NCBI GenBank assembly: GCA_012026685.1
Contig: VEOY01000058.1
Location: forward strand, 1 to 43,406
Direction: 5' to 3'
DNA from: Nitrospirota bacterium
GTDB lineage: Bacteria; Nitrospirota; Thermodesulfovibrionia; Thermodesulfovibrionales; UBA6898
DNA: 43,406 bases
A program made the position numbers and the translations under genes. The notes under the pieces were generated by a model that made no database searches, was not told the DNA's origin, and saw only the letters and a program-made list of their open reading frames with translations. Numbering within the stretch: the stretch's first letter is position 1; each line of letters opens with the position of its first letter. Below are positions 1 to 7,942 of the stretch, in pieces.

Positions 1-393
1 AGGTTTACTTGCCGCATTGCCGGGGAATGTTCCGGCGTTTATCTCAATAATGTTGGAGAAGGTATCGTTATCCGAGTCCTGCGACTCGATATTTTTAAAA
101 TTATGGCCTGCATTTGCATATGCGGAACCATAGGCATTCCGCGATCCTCCCGAGGGACCATGGCAGACAGTGCATAGATTACCCGGCTGTCCTGATACTA
201 TAGAGAGGCTGCTCAAAGGAGAGGAAGGATAGGTCGATTTGAATGAAGTGGCATAGCTTGGGACCGCATGGGACATCCCTGATGACGCGACGACCATCAC
301 AAGAGCTATGCAGAAAGCGAACATCAATCTTATACCCGGATGATCAAGGGACAACTTCCTGCTGATCACACTTTTTTCATAGATTCTTTTCAT
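1..393 (-). CDS. Secreted c-type cytochrome (3' end missing)
   Basis: The reading frame is open for 131 codons from the ATG at 393 to the window edge, so the C-terminus is missing. A strong Shine-Dalgarno, TAAGGAGGTAAC, sits directly before the ATG. A basic start and a hydrophobic stretch (about residues 21-38) form a Sec signal, with likely cleavage after SHA at about residue 43. One haem c-binding motif, CTVCH, lies at residues 74-78, so the protein is periplasmic or exported. A later stretch, DSDNDTFSN, resembles calcium-binding thrombospondin-type-3 loops; the part seen resembles small secreted haem proteins that combine one CXXCH with such a loop. Further haem sites could lie beyond the edge. 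Expression is apparently gated by the upstream riboswitch and terminator. Electron transfer is the likely role; the partner is unknown. Confidence 0.8.
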   Translation of the reverse strand, partial: MKRIYEKSVISRKLSLDHPGIRLMFAFCIALVMVVASSGMSHAVPSYATSFKSTYPSSPLSSLSIVSGQPGNLCTVCHGPSGGSRNAYGSAYANAGHNFKNIESQDSDNDTFSNIIEINAGTFPGNAASKP

Positions 394-518
394 GTTACCT
401 CCTTACGGTTCGATGATTTCTTACACTGATGATTAGAATTTGGCGAGCGCTCTTGGAACTTTCTGCATTCGCCTGTTCGAAGCTTGTTCCCACATAAAAT
501 TCCTGGTATTTCCGACAT

Positions 519-555
519 AAAAAAAGCCTGTTCCCCGGCAATGAGAAACAGGCTG
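519..555 (-). terminator. Intrinsic terminator in the cytochrome leader
   Basis: On the minus strand AGCCTGTT (554-547) pairs perfectly with AACAGGCT (532-525) around a 14-nt loop and is followed at once by seven T residues. It lies between the riboswitch aptamer and the cytochrome start codon, the usual place for an expression platform. The 5' arm carries GACAGCC, also present in the aptamer's 3' region, so alternative pairing is possible. Confidence 0.85.
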
Positions 556-574
556 TCATTATTGTCGACCAGCA

Positions 575-662
575 TGCTTCTTCGGCAGCCCGGCTGTCCC
601 CTCCAGGACCCGATGGCTTTGTGCCCCCTGATCTCTCAGGGTTTACCTTTTTCGGAAACAAC
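575..662 (-). ncRNA. GEMM-I cyclic dinucleotide (c-di-GMP type) riboswitch
   Basis: Read on the minus strand, the segment shows the GEMM-I landmarks in order. There is an AAAGGTAAACC entry, then a 6-bp P2 helix CCCTGA/TCAGGG closed by a GAGA (GNRA) tetraloop (loop at 632-635). The CACAAAGCC linker follows, then a GTCC/GGAC P3 helix, and finally the conserved GACAGCCGGGCTGCCGAAG end. Known GEMM-I aptamers bind c-di-GMP, and variants in Geobacter-type bacteria bind cAMP-GMP. By hand alignment on AAACC, the base equivalent to Vc2 G20 is G, which favours c-di-GMP. That specificity call is an inference. Confidence 0.85.
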
Positions 663-707
663 TTTCATCCATGCACAATTTCAAATAGCAGCATTACAAC
701 TATTTGT

Positions 708-736
708 AAGATACAAGACGTAAGAAACAATGTCAA
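708..736 (-). promoter_or_regulatory. Sigma70-type promoter for the riboswitch/cytochrome transcript
   Basis: On the minus strand a perfect TTGACA (736-731) is separated by 17 nt from TATCTT (713-708). Transcription would start near 700, about 40 nt before the riboswitch, giving a leader of about 300 nt ahead of the cytochrome ATG. Confidence 0.65.
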
Positions 737-904
737 ATTAAGTTAAGTTAACACTATAAAAATTATTTAATTTAGGGAATAGGGTGGTAGCTGAGGCCTT
801 TTTCCCGATATCTCAGGTCATCATATTGAACATTAATTAAGAGGAAAACGCCTCAAGTTGATTATAATAAGACCTCGATTTCTTCAAGACAGGAAGGGCA
901 GACG
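737..904. other. AT-rich divergent intergenic region before pyrE
   Basis: This AT-rich stretch separates the leftward cytochrome promoter from pyrE. A TATAAT box at 863-868 could be the -10 of pyrE, but no convincing -35 stands 16-18 nt before it. I see no further gene or RNA here. Confidence 0.4.
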
Positions 905-1468
905 ATGAAAGACAGGCTGATACAACTTATTTTCGAAAAGGCATTCAAGTACAGCAAAGAACCTTCATTCAAACTTGTCTCCGGCCGCATGAGCAATTAT
1001 TATTTTAACTGCAAGACCGTAACGCTCCATCCCGAAGGCATGTATCTTATCGGCAATATCATTTTCGGTATGATCAATAAAGCGGGAATAAAGGGCATTG
1101 GCGGTCTTACCCTCGGGGCTGACCCCATAGCCGATGCCGTTGCTTACTCATCCTATCTGAAAAACAGCCCGATAGAGGCCTTTGTAGTCAGAAAGACTGC
1201 GAAGGCACATGGCACCATGCAGTGGATCGAGGGGAATATAGCGGCAGGAGACAAGGTTGCGATCGTTGATGATGTCATCACGACCGGCAAATCAACGATC
1301 GAGGCGATACAAAAGGCTCAGGAGGGCGGACTCGAGATCGTAAAGGTCATCGCCCTTGTGGACAGGCAGGAGGGCGGCAGAGAAAACATCGAGGCCCTCG
1401 GCCACACGGTAGAGACTGTGGTGACCCGGGAAGAGGTGATGGAGCTGTACCGGGCTAAGAATCCCTGA
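905..1468 (+). CDS. pyrE: Orotate phosphoribosyltransferase
   Basis: This cytosolic enzyme joins orotate to PRPP to give orotidine 5'-monophosphate, the fifth step of de novo pyrimidine synthesis. The 187-residue length is normal for the short bacterial form. The PRPP-binding signature VAIVDDVITTGKS lies near residues 118-130, and the catalytic-loop segment VRKTAKAHG lies near residues 98-106. The ATG is preceded by AGGAAGG at suitable distance, so this start is well supported, unlike several neighbours that lack a Shine-Dalgarno. A TATAAT box about 37 nt upstream may be its -10. The 3' end overlaps the end of convergent glnE by 14 bp, so the two transcripts are complementary at their tails. 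Confidence 0.96.
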   Translation: MKDRLIQLIFEKAFKYSKEPSFKLVSGRMSNYYFNCKTVTLHPEGMYLIGNIIFGMINKAGIKGIGGLTLGADPIADAVAYSSYLKNSPIEAFVVRKTAKAHGTMQWIEGNIAAGDKVAIVDDVITTGKSTIEAIQKAQEGGLEIVKVIALVDRQEGGRENIEALGHTVETVVTREEVMELYRAKNP

Positions 1469-4274
1469 GATATTTCTGCGCCAGTTCTGCTATTGCGGTT
1501 CTCGTGTTTCCGATCCTGACAATAAGGTCCTCAGGATCTTTGCATCCCATGAACCCTGATGCGCTCTTCAGACTTTCGTCGTCCTTCTTGAGCACGCTTT
1601 CACCCCTGAGCCTGAGAAGACTTTCCAGTGTGCGCAGCGACCAATAGCCATCTTTCAATGTTTTGGCCTCTGATGCACTGATAACGCTTGAGGAAGAGAG
1701 CCGGTGAATAGCGGCAATCGTACTCTGAACAAGAAGCTTCCGGTTGTTTCTGCAATGCCTGAGCTGCAGGAACTGAACGGCGAACTCAATGTCCTCGATG
1801 CCCCCGGGGCCAAGCTTGATATCATATCCTTCGGATTCCTTTGCCAGTTCCCGCCTGATCCGGTCTCTCATCTGCCTCACATCTGCTGCACTGACCCTTC
1901 CCCCCTTATGCTGAAGTGTGTCCCGGGCCATATCCATGAAGCGGCAGCCGGTCTTCATATCGCCCGCGACAGGCCTTGCCTTAAGAAGCGCCTGAAACTC
2001 CCAGAAGGCCGCAGCCTCCGCATAGTATTTTTTGAACGCCTCTACCGACGAAACCAGCGGCCCCTTGGACCCTTCCGGTCTGAGCCTTGTGTCCACACTA
2101 TACGCCAGTCCGTCCCGCGTATAGGAGATAAGCAGTCTGAGCAGCTTTTCACCGACCTTTGTCTGCTCCAGGGTTACTGCGTCTCCGGCCACGAAGATCA
2201 GATCGAGGTCAGAACCAAAGGTGATCTCCCTGCCCCCCAGCTTGCCGAAGCCTATGACCGCAATTTCCTCCACACCTTCCGCAACATACTCTGTTGCTGA
2301 GGCGAGAATGGCCTCTGCAGTCCTGCTCAGCGCTTTGGTGGTACGGATAACATCGATCCTCTGTTGAAGGAATAGAAGCCCTATCCGGATCTCTTCCATC
2401 TGCTTGAGGATCCTTACGGCATCGCTGATCGAACGGCCTTCGGTACGGGAATCATTGATCTCGGCTTTCAGTGCCCGGGAGTTCTTCTTCAGTATCTCCT
2501 GCCAGCCGATCATCTCAAGGTGCTGCGGCCTTGCAATGAGCATTTTTGAGAGATACCTGCTCTGGGAAAAGACATAGACAATGAGATCAATGAGGGACGA
2601 GTTCTTGCTGAAGATCTCAAGGTACGATTCATTCATGCTCAAAAGAACAGCGAATGCCTGGATGTGATTCAGCGCCATATCAGGACTGCCGGACCTGAGC
2701 GCGCTGTCGACGAACGCGGGCAGGATCTCGGACAGGAGCCTGCGACCTCTGAGCGTCTGGAAATTGAACATGCTGTCCTTTATGGCCCTTATGTTACGCA
2801 GGGCCTTGTCAATTTCCCTCAGGTTGGTACCTGAGAGAAACTCTTTCAGCTCGCCATCGCTGAACTCTTCGTCAAAAAGCGTGCTGCCCGCTGATGAGCC
2901 CTGATTTTTCTCCGCAAAGAGAGAGTCATAGATCAGCCGCACCTGGTCCCGTCTCCGCTCAAGATCAACGGAGAACTGTTTCTCCGAGGCATACCCCATC
3001 TTTCTCCCCAGGATAAGCAGTTCGGCCTCACCTGCGGGCAGCGTATGGGTCTGGATATCGTTCACCTGCTGAAGACGGTGCTCGAGCGTCCTCAGATAGC
3101 GGTAGTTGTCCGAGAGGACCCCATAGTCGTCCTGTCCGATGAGGCCTTTGAGAGAAAGGCGATGCAGGACCTTCAGCACGCTTCTCTCTCTGAGCAGTGG
3201 TTCCCTCCCGGCATAGATGAGCTGCAGGGCCTGCGCAAAGAATTCTATCTCCCTGATACCTCCGTATCCTCTTTTGATATCCCCCTTCTTGAACGCAGAG
3301 TCTATCTTCGTCTTCAGCTTGCTTATCTCGTCTATGGAAGTAAAATCAAGATACTTCCTGAAGACGAACGGCCGTATCATCTCCATGAAGCTGTTGCCAA
3401 GGTACGCGTCTCCGGCAACAGGGCGAGCGCGCAGCAGCATGGCCCGTTCCCATGCCCTGCCCCAGGACTCGTAATACATCTCATATCCCCTGAGGGCGAG
3501 CGCAATAGCACCCCGCTGCCCCTCTGGCCGCAATCTCAGATCGACCCTGTAGGCGAATCCAGCCTCGGTATTGTGAGAGAGGAACCGGGAAAGCTCCTCT
3601 CCGACCTTGCAGAAATATTCATGGTTCGATATCCTGTTCTTCCGTGTACCCTGAGCAGTGACAACCCCTGATGTCTCGCCGATCTCCGTGCCGTACACAT
3701 ACATGAAATCAACGTCGGAACTGAAGTTCAGTTCCTCGGCGCCGAGCTTGCCGAGTGCGATCACAGCGAATTCATCTGTCTCGGGCACACCGTAGATGCC
3801 GCTTACATACTGACGCACGATCCTCAGCGATGCATCGATGATCGCATCGGCGAGGCAGCTCATCTCGAGCATGATGTCCACGAGGTCAGCCTTCCTCAAA
3901 ATATCCCTGAGCGTAATCCTCAGGAACTCCCTCAGCCGCATCCTGCGGATCGCGCTCATATAGAGCGGCAGCGTTGTCCGGTTGGGGGGCTCGCTGACGG
4001 ATTCAAACGCCAGCTGCAGGGCAGCGGCATAGCCCTCCCTGCCGAATTCGCTGTCTAAGGACCGAAGAGCGGCAAAAAGATCATCGGGATAAGATATGCC
4101 GTAATTTGCAAGGAACTGGCTGTGACTGAAGAGCGTGACAATGGCCCTGATATTCTCCTTAAGCTCATTCTCGCGCGAGGGGTTCTCTTCAAGAAAGGAC
4201 CGCAGGTTGTTAAGTGCCCTGTCCGGGTCAGGCGTTCCTGCAGTCAACTCTCTCATGTCCCGTTCGTTCATCAC
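1455..4274 (-). CDS. glnE: Glutamine synthetase adenylyltransferase/adenylyl-removing enzyme
   Basis: GlnE adenylylates and deadenylylates glutamine synthetase in response to PII, tuning nitrogen assimilation. The length of about 939 residues matches the bifunctional enzyme. Both nucleotidyltransferase domains keep their metal-binding signatures. The N-terminal adenylyl-removing domain has GKLGAEELNFSSDVDF near residue 173. The C-terminal adenylyltransferase domain has GKLGGREITFGSDLDL near residue 676. The start is either GTG at 4274 or the adjacent ATG at 4271. There is no clear Shine-Dalgarno, but TATGAT (4284-4279) stands 7 nt before the ATG, as in other possible leaderless genes here. 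The gene follows the peptide-transporter genes after 58 bp. No glnA or glnB is visible in the window. Confidence 0.95.
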   Translation of the reverse strand: MMNERDMRELTAGTPDPDRALNNLRSFLEENPSRENELKENIRAIVTLFSHSQFLANYGISYPDDLFAALRSLDSEFGREGYAAALQLAFESVSEPPNRTTLPLYMSAIRRMRLREFLRITLRDILRKADLVDIMLEMSCLADAIIDASLRIVRQYVSGIYGVPETDEFAVIALGKLGAEELNFSSDVDFMYVYGTEIGETSGVVTAQGTRKNRISNHEYFCKVGEELSRFLSHNTEAGFAYRVDLRLRPEGQRGAIALALRGYEMYYESWGRAWERAMLLRARPVAGDAYLGNSFMEMIRPFVFRKYLDFTSIDEISKLKTKIDSAFKKGDIKRGYGGIREIEFFAQALQLIYAGREPLLRERSVLKVLHRLSLKGLIGQDDYGVLSDNYRYLRTLEHRLQQVNDIQTHTLPAGEAELLILGRKMGYASEKQFSVDLERRRDQVRLIYDSLFAEKNQGSSAGSTLFDEEFSDGELKEFLSGTNLREIDKALRNIRAIKDSMFNFQTLRGRRLLSEILPAFVDSALRSGSPDMALNHIQAFAVLLSMNESYLEIFSKNSSLIDLIVYVFSQSRYLSKMLIARPQHLEMIGWQEILKKNSRALKAEINDSRTEGRSISDAVRILKQMEEIRIGLLFLQQRIDVIRTTKALSRTAEAILASATEYVAEGVEEIAVIGFGKLGGREITFGSDLDLIFVAGDAVTLEQTKVGEKLLRLLISYTRDGLAYSVDTRLRPEGSKGPLVSSVEAFKKYYAEAAAFWEFQALLKARPVAGDMKTGCRFMDMARDTLQHKGGRVSAADVRQMRDRIRRELAKESEGYDIKLGPGGIEDIEFAVQFLQLRHCRNNRKLLVQSTIAAIHRLSSSSVISASEAKTLKDGYWSLRTLESLLRLRGESVLKKDDESLKSASGFMGCKDPEDLIVRIGNTRTAIAELAQKYLRDS

Positions 4275-4332
4275 CTACATCATACACGATTGACAAAATG
4301 GCGTGCACTTGCAGCTGAAGCTGTGAAGTCTG

Positions 4333-5259
4333 CTATGTCCTGTCCGATTCCCACAAGCGCGGGTCGATGGAGTCCCTGATGCCTTCCCCGAGAAGGTTGT
4401 AGCCGAGCACCGTGACAAGGATGGCAAGGCCGGGGAATACCGAGAGCCACCACGCGATCTCGATATTGTCCTTGCCGAGGGTAAGGATGTTCCCCCAACT
4501 CGGCGTGGGCGGCTGGACGCCGATGCCGAGAAAACTGAGAGCAGATTCAACAAGGACTGCTCCCGCAATGCCAAGGACTGCAGAGACGAGCACGGGAGCC
4601 ATACTGTTCACTAGGATATGCCTGAAAATGATCCTGAGGTCACTTGCTCCAAGAGCGCGCGCGGCCATGACATAGTCCCGTTCCTTCACAGACAGGAACT
4701 CCGCACGTACCAGTCGCGCGACCCCCATCCATCCGGTCAGACCGATGACAATCATGATGGTCATGATGTTGGGATCGATGATGACCACTTCCAAAATTCG
4801 TTGGACCTCTGGTGCAAGATATGTAACCCAGAGATTCGGGTCCATAAATGCCATCACCGCAAGAATGAGAAAAAACGTAGGGATGGTCAGCATGATATCG
4901 ATGAACCGCATGGCAATACGTTCAATCCATTTACCGTAATACCCGGCAACCGCTCCAACGATCAGCCCGATGAATGTTGCAATGCTGACAGAGACAAATC
5001 CGACGGCAAGAGATATCTTGCTGCCATAGATCATCCTTGACAGCACGTCTCTGCCAAGATCATCCGTCCCGAACGGGTGCGCCAGACTCGGCGGCATCAG
5101 GATATATTTTCTGTCAATCTCATTCGGTTTATAGGGTGAAACAATCGGCGCCAATGCCGCGACCACGAACAGAAGCAAAACGATAATGCCTCCTGCCACA
5201 GCAAGTTTGTTACGCTTGAATCTTCTCCAGAAGACGCTGCCGGGCGAATCAGTCCTCAT
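4333..5259 (-). CDS. Oligopeptide/dipeptide ABC transporter permease (DppC/OppC type)
   Basis: This 308-residue inner-membrane protein is the second permease of a type I peptide importer. It has the N-terminal OppC-type segment (cytoplasmic basic stretch RRFKRNK, then a long transmembrane helix) and about six transmembrane helices. The EAA loop [16 protein letters not shown], which contacts the ATPases, lies near residues 200-215. Its ATG overlaps the stop of the upstream permease by 4 nt (ATGA), so the pair is translationally coupled. No DppD/DppF ATPase gene is present in the window; glnE follows instead. The substrate could be peptides or another solute of this family, such as nickel or a sugar. 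Confidence 0.92.
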   Translation of the reverse strand: MRTDSPGSVFWRRFKRNKLAVAGGIIVLLLFVVAALAPIVSPYKPNEIDRKYILMPPSLAHPFGTDDLGRDVLSRMIYGSKISLAVGFVSVSIATFIGLIVGAVAGYYGKWIERIAMRFIDIMLTIPTFFLILAVMAFMDPNLWVTYLAPEVQRILEVVIIDPNIMTIMIVIGLTGWMGVARLVRAEFLSVKERDYVMAARALGASDLRIIFRHILVNSMAPVLVSAVLGIAGAVLVESALSFLGIGVQPPTPSWGNILTLGKDNIEIAWWLSVFPGLAILVTVLGYNLLGEGIRDSIDPRLWESDRT

Positions 5260-6257
5260 CGTTCCGTCCTTATCCTTGGATCGGCGAGCATGTATCCGAT
5301 GTCTGCAAGAAGGTTCCCGAGAAGGGTAAGAAAGGCTCCGATCGTGAGGATGGCCATGATGAGCGGATAGTCCCGCGCCATGACACCGTTGAAAAAAAGC
5401 TGTCCCATTCCGGGAATGCTGAAGATCTGCTCGAAGATAACACTGCCGCCGATAAGACCCGGGACCGAAAGGCCCATCAGCGTGATAAGCGGGAGCAGCG
5501 CGTTCCTGAAGGCATGCCGGTAAATGACCTTCTTCTCAGGCAAGCCCTTCGCCCTCGCAACAGTCACATAATCCTGCCTGATCACCTCGAGCATGCTGCT
5601 TCTCATGTACCGCGAATCTGCTGCGAGACCTCCGAAAGCCGCGATAAACATGGGAAGGATGAGATGTCTCGCCCTGTCCAGAATCTTGCTTCCCATGGCA
5701 AGCGAATCATAGCCCATTGACTTAAGTCCTGATATCGGCAGCCATTCGAGATATACCCCAAAGAGCATCATGAGCAGCAGTGCAAGCCAGAAAGGAGGTG
5801 TGGCAAAGCCAAGAAAGACTGCAGTCGTCGTGATCTTGTCATAGAGGGTGTTCTGATGCGTTGCGGACGAAATGCCGAGAGGTATGGCGATCATGAGGAT
5901 GATGACCATCGCCATCAGGTTCAGCATAAATGTGATAAAAAGTCTTCTGTCAAGCAGGGGTTGCCGGGTGTCCCAGATCTTCTGCATCACCGGTCTCCGG
6001 TCCATTGAGAACGACTCGCCGAAGTCAAACTTTACAATCCGTTTGAGCCACAATCCATATTGGACAATGATAGGCTTATCGAGGTTATATAGCTTTTCAA
6101 GCCGTTCCCTGGCCTCAGGGGTCATCTTGGGATTCATCTCGGAAAGTGCGTCCGTCGGCTTGCCCGGGGCAAGGTGGATGATAAGGAATGATATAAGCGT
6201 GATGCCGAACAGTGTCGGGATCATCTCAAGAAGGCGCTTTGCAAGATACGTGAGCAT
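5256..6257 (-). CDS. Oligopeptide/dipeptide ABC transporter permease (DppB/OppB type)
   Basis: This is the first permease of the peptide importer, about 333 residues. The N-terminus [18 protein letters not shown] is typical of DppB/OppB and fixes the start at the ATG at 6257, not the longer open frame at 6302. That ATG shares its first base with the stop of the binding-protein gene (TAATG), so re-initiation is expected. The EAA loop [19 protein letters not shown] lies roughly two-thirds along, and a typical Pro/Gly-rich helix ending follows. It works with the DppC-like partner downstream and with ATPases that must be encoded elsewhere. Confidence 0.93.
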   Translation of the reverse strand: MLTYLAKRLLEMIPTLFGITLISFLIIHLAPGKPTDALSEMNPKMTPEARERLEKLYNLDKPIIVQYGLWLKRIVKFDFGESFSMDRRPVMQKIWDTRQPLLDRRLFITFMLNLMAMVIILMIAIPLGISSATHQNTLYDKITTTAVFLGFATPPFWLALLLMMLFGVYLEWLPISGLKSMGYDSLAMGSKILDRARHLILPMFIAAFGGLAADSRYMRSSMLEVIRQDYVTVARAKGLPEKKVIYRHAFRNALLPLITLMGLSVPGLIGGSVIFEQIFSIPGMGQLFFNGVMARDYPLIMAILTIGAFLTLLGNLLADIGYMLADPRIRTER

Positions 6258-7897
6258 TACGGCACCATCGCATGCCGCTGCAGAGACTTCGGCACATACC
6301 ATTTCGGAAGGTTGTAACTGATGCCTATGGGGGCCGGTTTGATCCCCCTGATCCGGGCGTGGACGATCGGTGTGGCATCAGGCACATAAAGGAAAATATA
6401 GGGCACTTCCTCGGCAAGGATCTCCTGTATCCTGTAGTACGCCTTTTTTCTCTTCCCGATATCGAACGTTCGCCTCCCCCTTTCGAGGAGTTCGTCGACT
6501 TCGGGATTGCTGTAGCTGATGAAGTTCAGCTCTTTTTCCTTGGTCTTGGAAGAATGCCAGATATCATACTGGTCTGCGTCGAGGCCTATGGACCAGCCGA
6601 GAAGAACGGCCTCGAACCGCTTCTTGTCGATGAACTGGTTGATGAACGTGGACCATTCGAGCGGCCGTATTTCTACCTTGATCCCGATCTTCTCGAGCCG
6701 CCACTGGATGATCGTGGCGGTATTCTTCCGCAGCGCGTTGCCGGCATTCGTAAGGACCGTGAACCTGAAGGACCTGCCGTCTTTATCGAGAATCCCGTCA
6801 CCGTCAGTATCCTGCCAGCCTGCCTCTTTGAGGAGTTGCTTTGCCTTTCCAGGGTTGTAGTCATATTTTTTCACGTTCGGATTGTATGGCCAGGTGTTCG
6901 GCACATAGGGGCCGGTAGCCGGAGTTCCGAGCCCGAAGAGCACTACGTCTACAATCTCGTCCTTGTCTATGCCGTAGGCTATCGCCTGCCGCACCCTCTT
7001 ATCGCTGAACCAGGGATGTTTCTGGTTGAAGGCCAGATGCGTATACTGGAATGCGGGATACCGATACTTCCGGTAATTGTTCCTGAAAAACCCGGTGTCC
7101 GTCTGCTTGGTATACTGGATAGGCGTCAGCCCCATCATGTCTATGCCGCCGGTCTTGAGTTCGAGGAACATCGTGGCGGGATCCGGGATCACCCGGTAGA
7201 GGTAATGGTCGATGTACGGCCTCCCCTCAAAATAGTCCTTATTGGACTCGAGTATCAGTTCTTGTCCTGAAGCCCACTTCGAAAGTTTATACGGACCAAG
7301 CCCAACAGGATTCCTCGCCATATCGCTTTTGGTGATATCCTTTCCTTCAAGCAGATGTTTCGGCAGGACCACGAGACTGCCCCAGGACGTGAGCGCAGGG
7401 GCGAACGGCTTCTCATAGGTCACACGGAACGTGTACCTGTCCGGCGCATCAGCCTTTTTCACCTGGAGAAAATCCTCTTTGTAGGCAGAAGGCGTCTTCT
7501 CATCGATGATCGTTCTGTACCCGAACATGACGTCATCTGCAGTGAACTCCGTCCCGTCTGTCCACTTCACGCCTTTCCTGAGGTGAAACGTTATGACCAG
7601 CCCGTCCTTTGAGATGTCCCAGGATTCGGCGAGGTCGCCGGTAATGCTCAGGTCTGTATCGTACTTCACCAGTCCGTTGAAGATAAGGCCGGAAATATTG
7701 TGTGAGGCAGAATCGCTGGCGAGCATGGGAATAAGGTTGGAAGGCTCACCGATCGTGCCCTCGATAATAGCATCACCGTAAGCGGGTTCCCCGTCTCCGT
7801 CCTTCCCCCCTGCAGCATTCCCCGTTGTCTGCTGTCTGCAGCCTGCAGCCATGAGGATCAGCACACACAGGGCGGAAACAACGGCACCTCTTTTCAT
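6257..7897 (-). CDS. Peptide ABC transporter substrate-binding lipoprotein (SBP family 5)
   Basis: This 546-residue solute receptor belongs to the DppA/OppA family. The N-terminus is a lipoprotein signal with lipobox LMAAGC, so the mature protein should be lipid-anchored at Cys20 on the periplasmic side. The family signature is visible near residues 88-118: [20 protein letters not shown], followed by [14 protein letters not shown]. It is the first gene of a three-gene import unit with the two permeases. A TATCCT box lies 8 nt before the ATG and no clear Shine-Dalgarno is seen. The upstream uvrA ends 45 bp away on the same strand, so read-through is possible. The ligand cannot be told from sequence. 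Confidence 0.93.
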   Translation of the reverse strand: MKRGAVVSALCVLILMAAGCRQQTTGNAAGGKDGDGEPAYGDAIIEGTIGEPSNLIPMLASDSASHNISGLIFNGLVKYDTDLSITGDLAESWDISKDGLVITFHLRKGVKWTDGTEFTADDVMFGYRTIIDEKTPSAYKEDFLQVKKADAPDRYTFRVTYEKPFAPALTSWGSLVVLPKHLLEGKDITKSDMARNPVGLGPYKLSKWASGQELILESNKDYFEGRPYIDHYLYRVIPDPATMFLELKTGGIDMMGLTPIQYTKQTDTGFFRNNYRKYRYPAFQYTHLAFNQKHPWFSDKRVRQAIAYGIDKDEIVDVVLFGLGTPATGPYVPNTWPYNPNVKKYDYNPGKAKQLLKEAGWQDTDGDGILDKDGRSFRFTVLTNAGNALRKNTATIIQWRLEKIGIKVEIRPLEWSTFINQFIDKKRFEAVLLGWSIGLDADQYDIWHSSKTKEKELNFISYSNPEVDELLERGRRTFDIGKRKKAYYRIQEILAEEVPYIFLYVPDATPIVHARIRGIKPAPIGISYNLPKWYVPKSLQRHAMVP

Positions 7898-7942
7898 AAT
7901 GGATAAGGATACTGCACTATTTTCCGATTTTGCAATGCCGGC

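Noticed and set aside
4275-4574. A 99-codon leftward frame between glnE and the DppC-like gene
   Set aside because: It mostly overlaps the conserved C-terminus of the permease in another frame, is Ser/Arg-rich and has no ribosome site.
6272-7270. A 332-codon open frame on the plus strand
   Set aside because: It lies fully antisense to the peptide-binding lipoprotein gene, has low-complexity composition typical of a shadow frame and lacks any recognisable domain.
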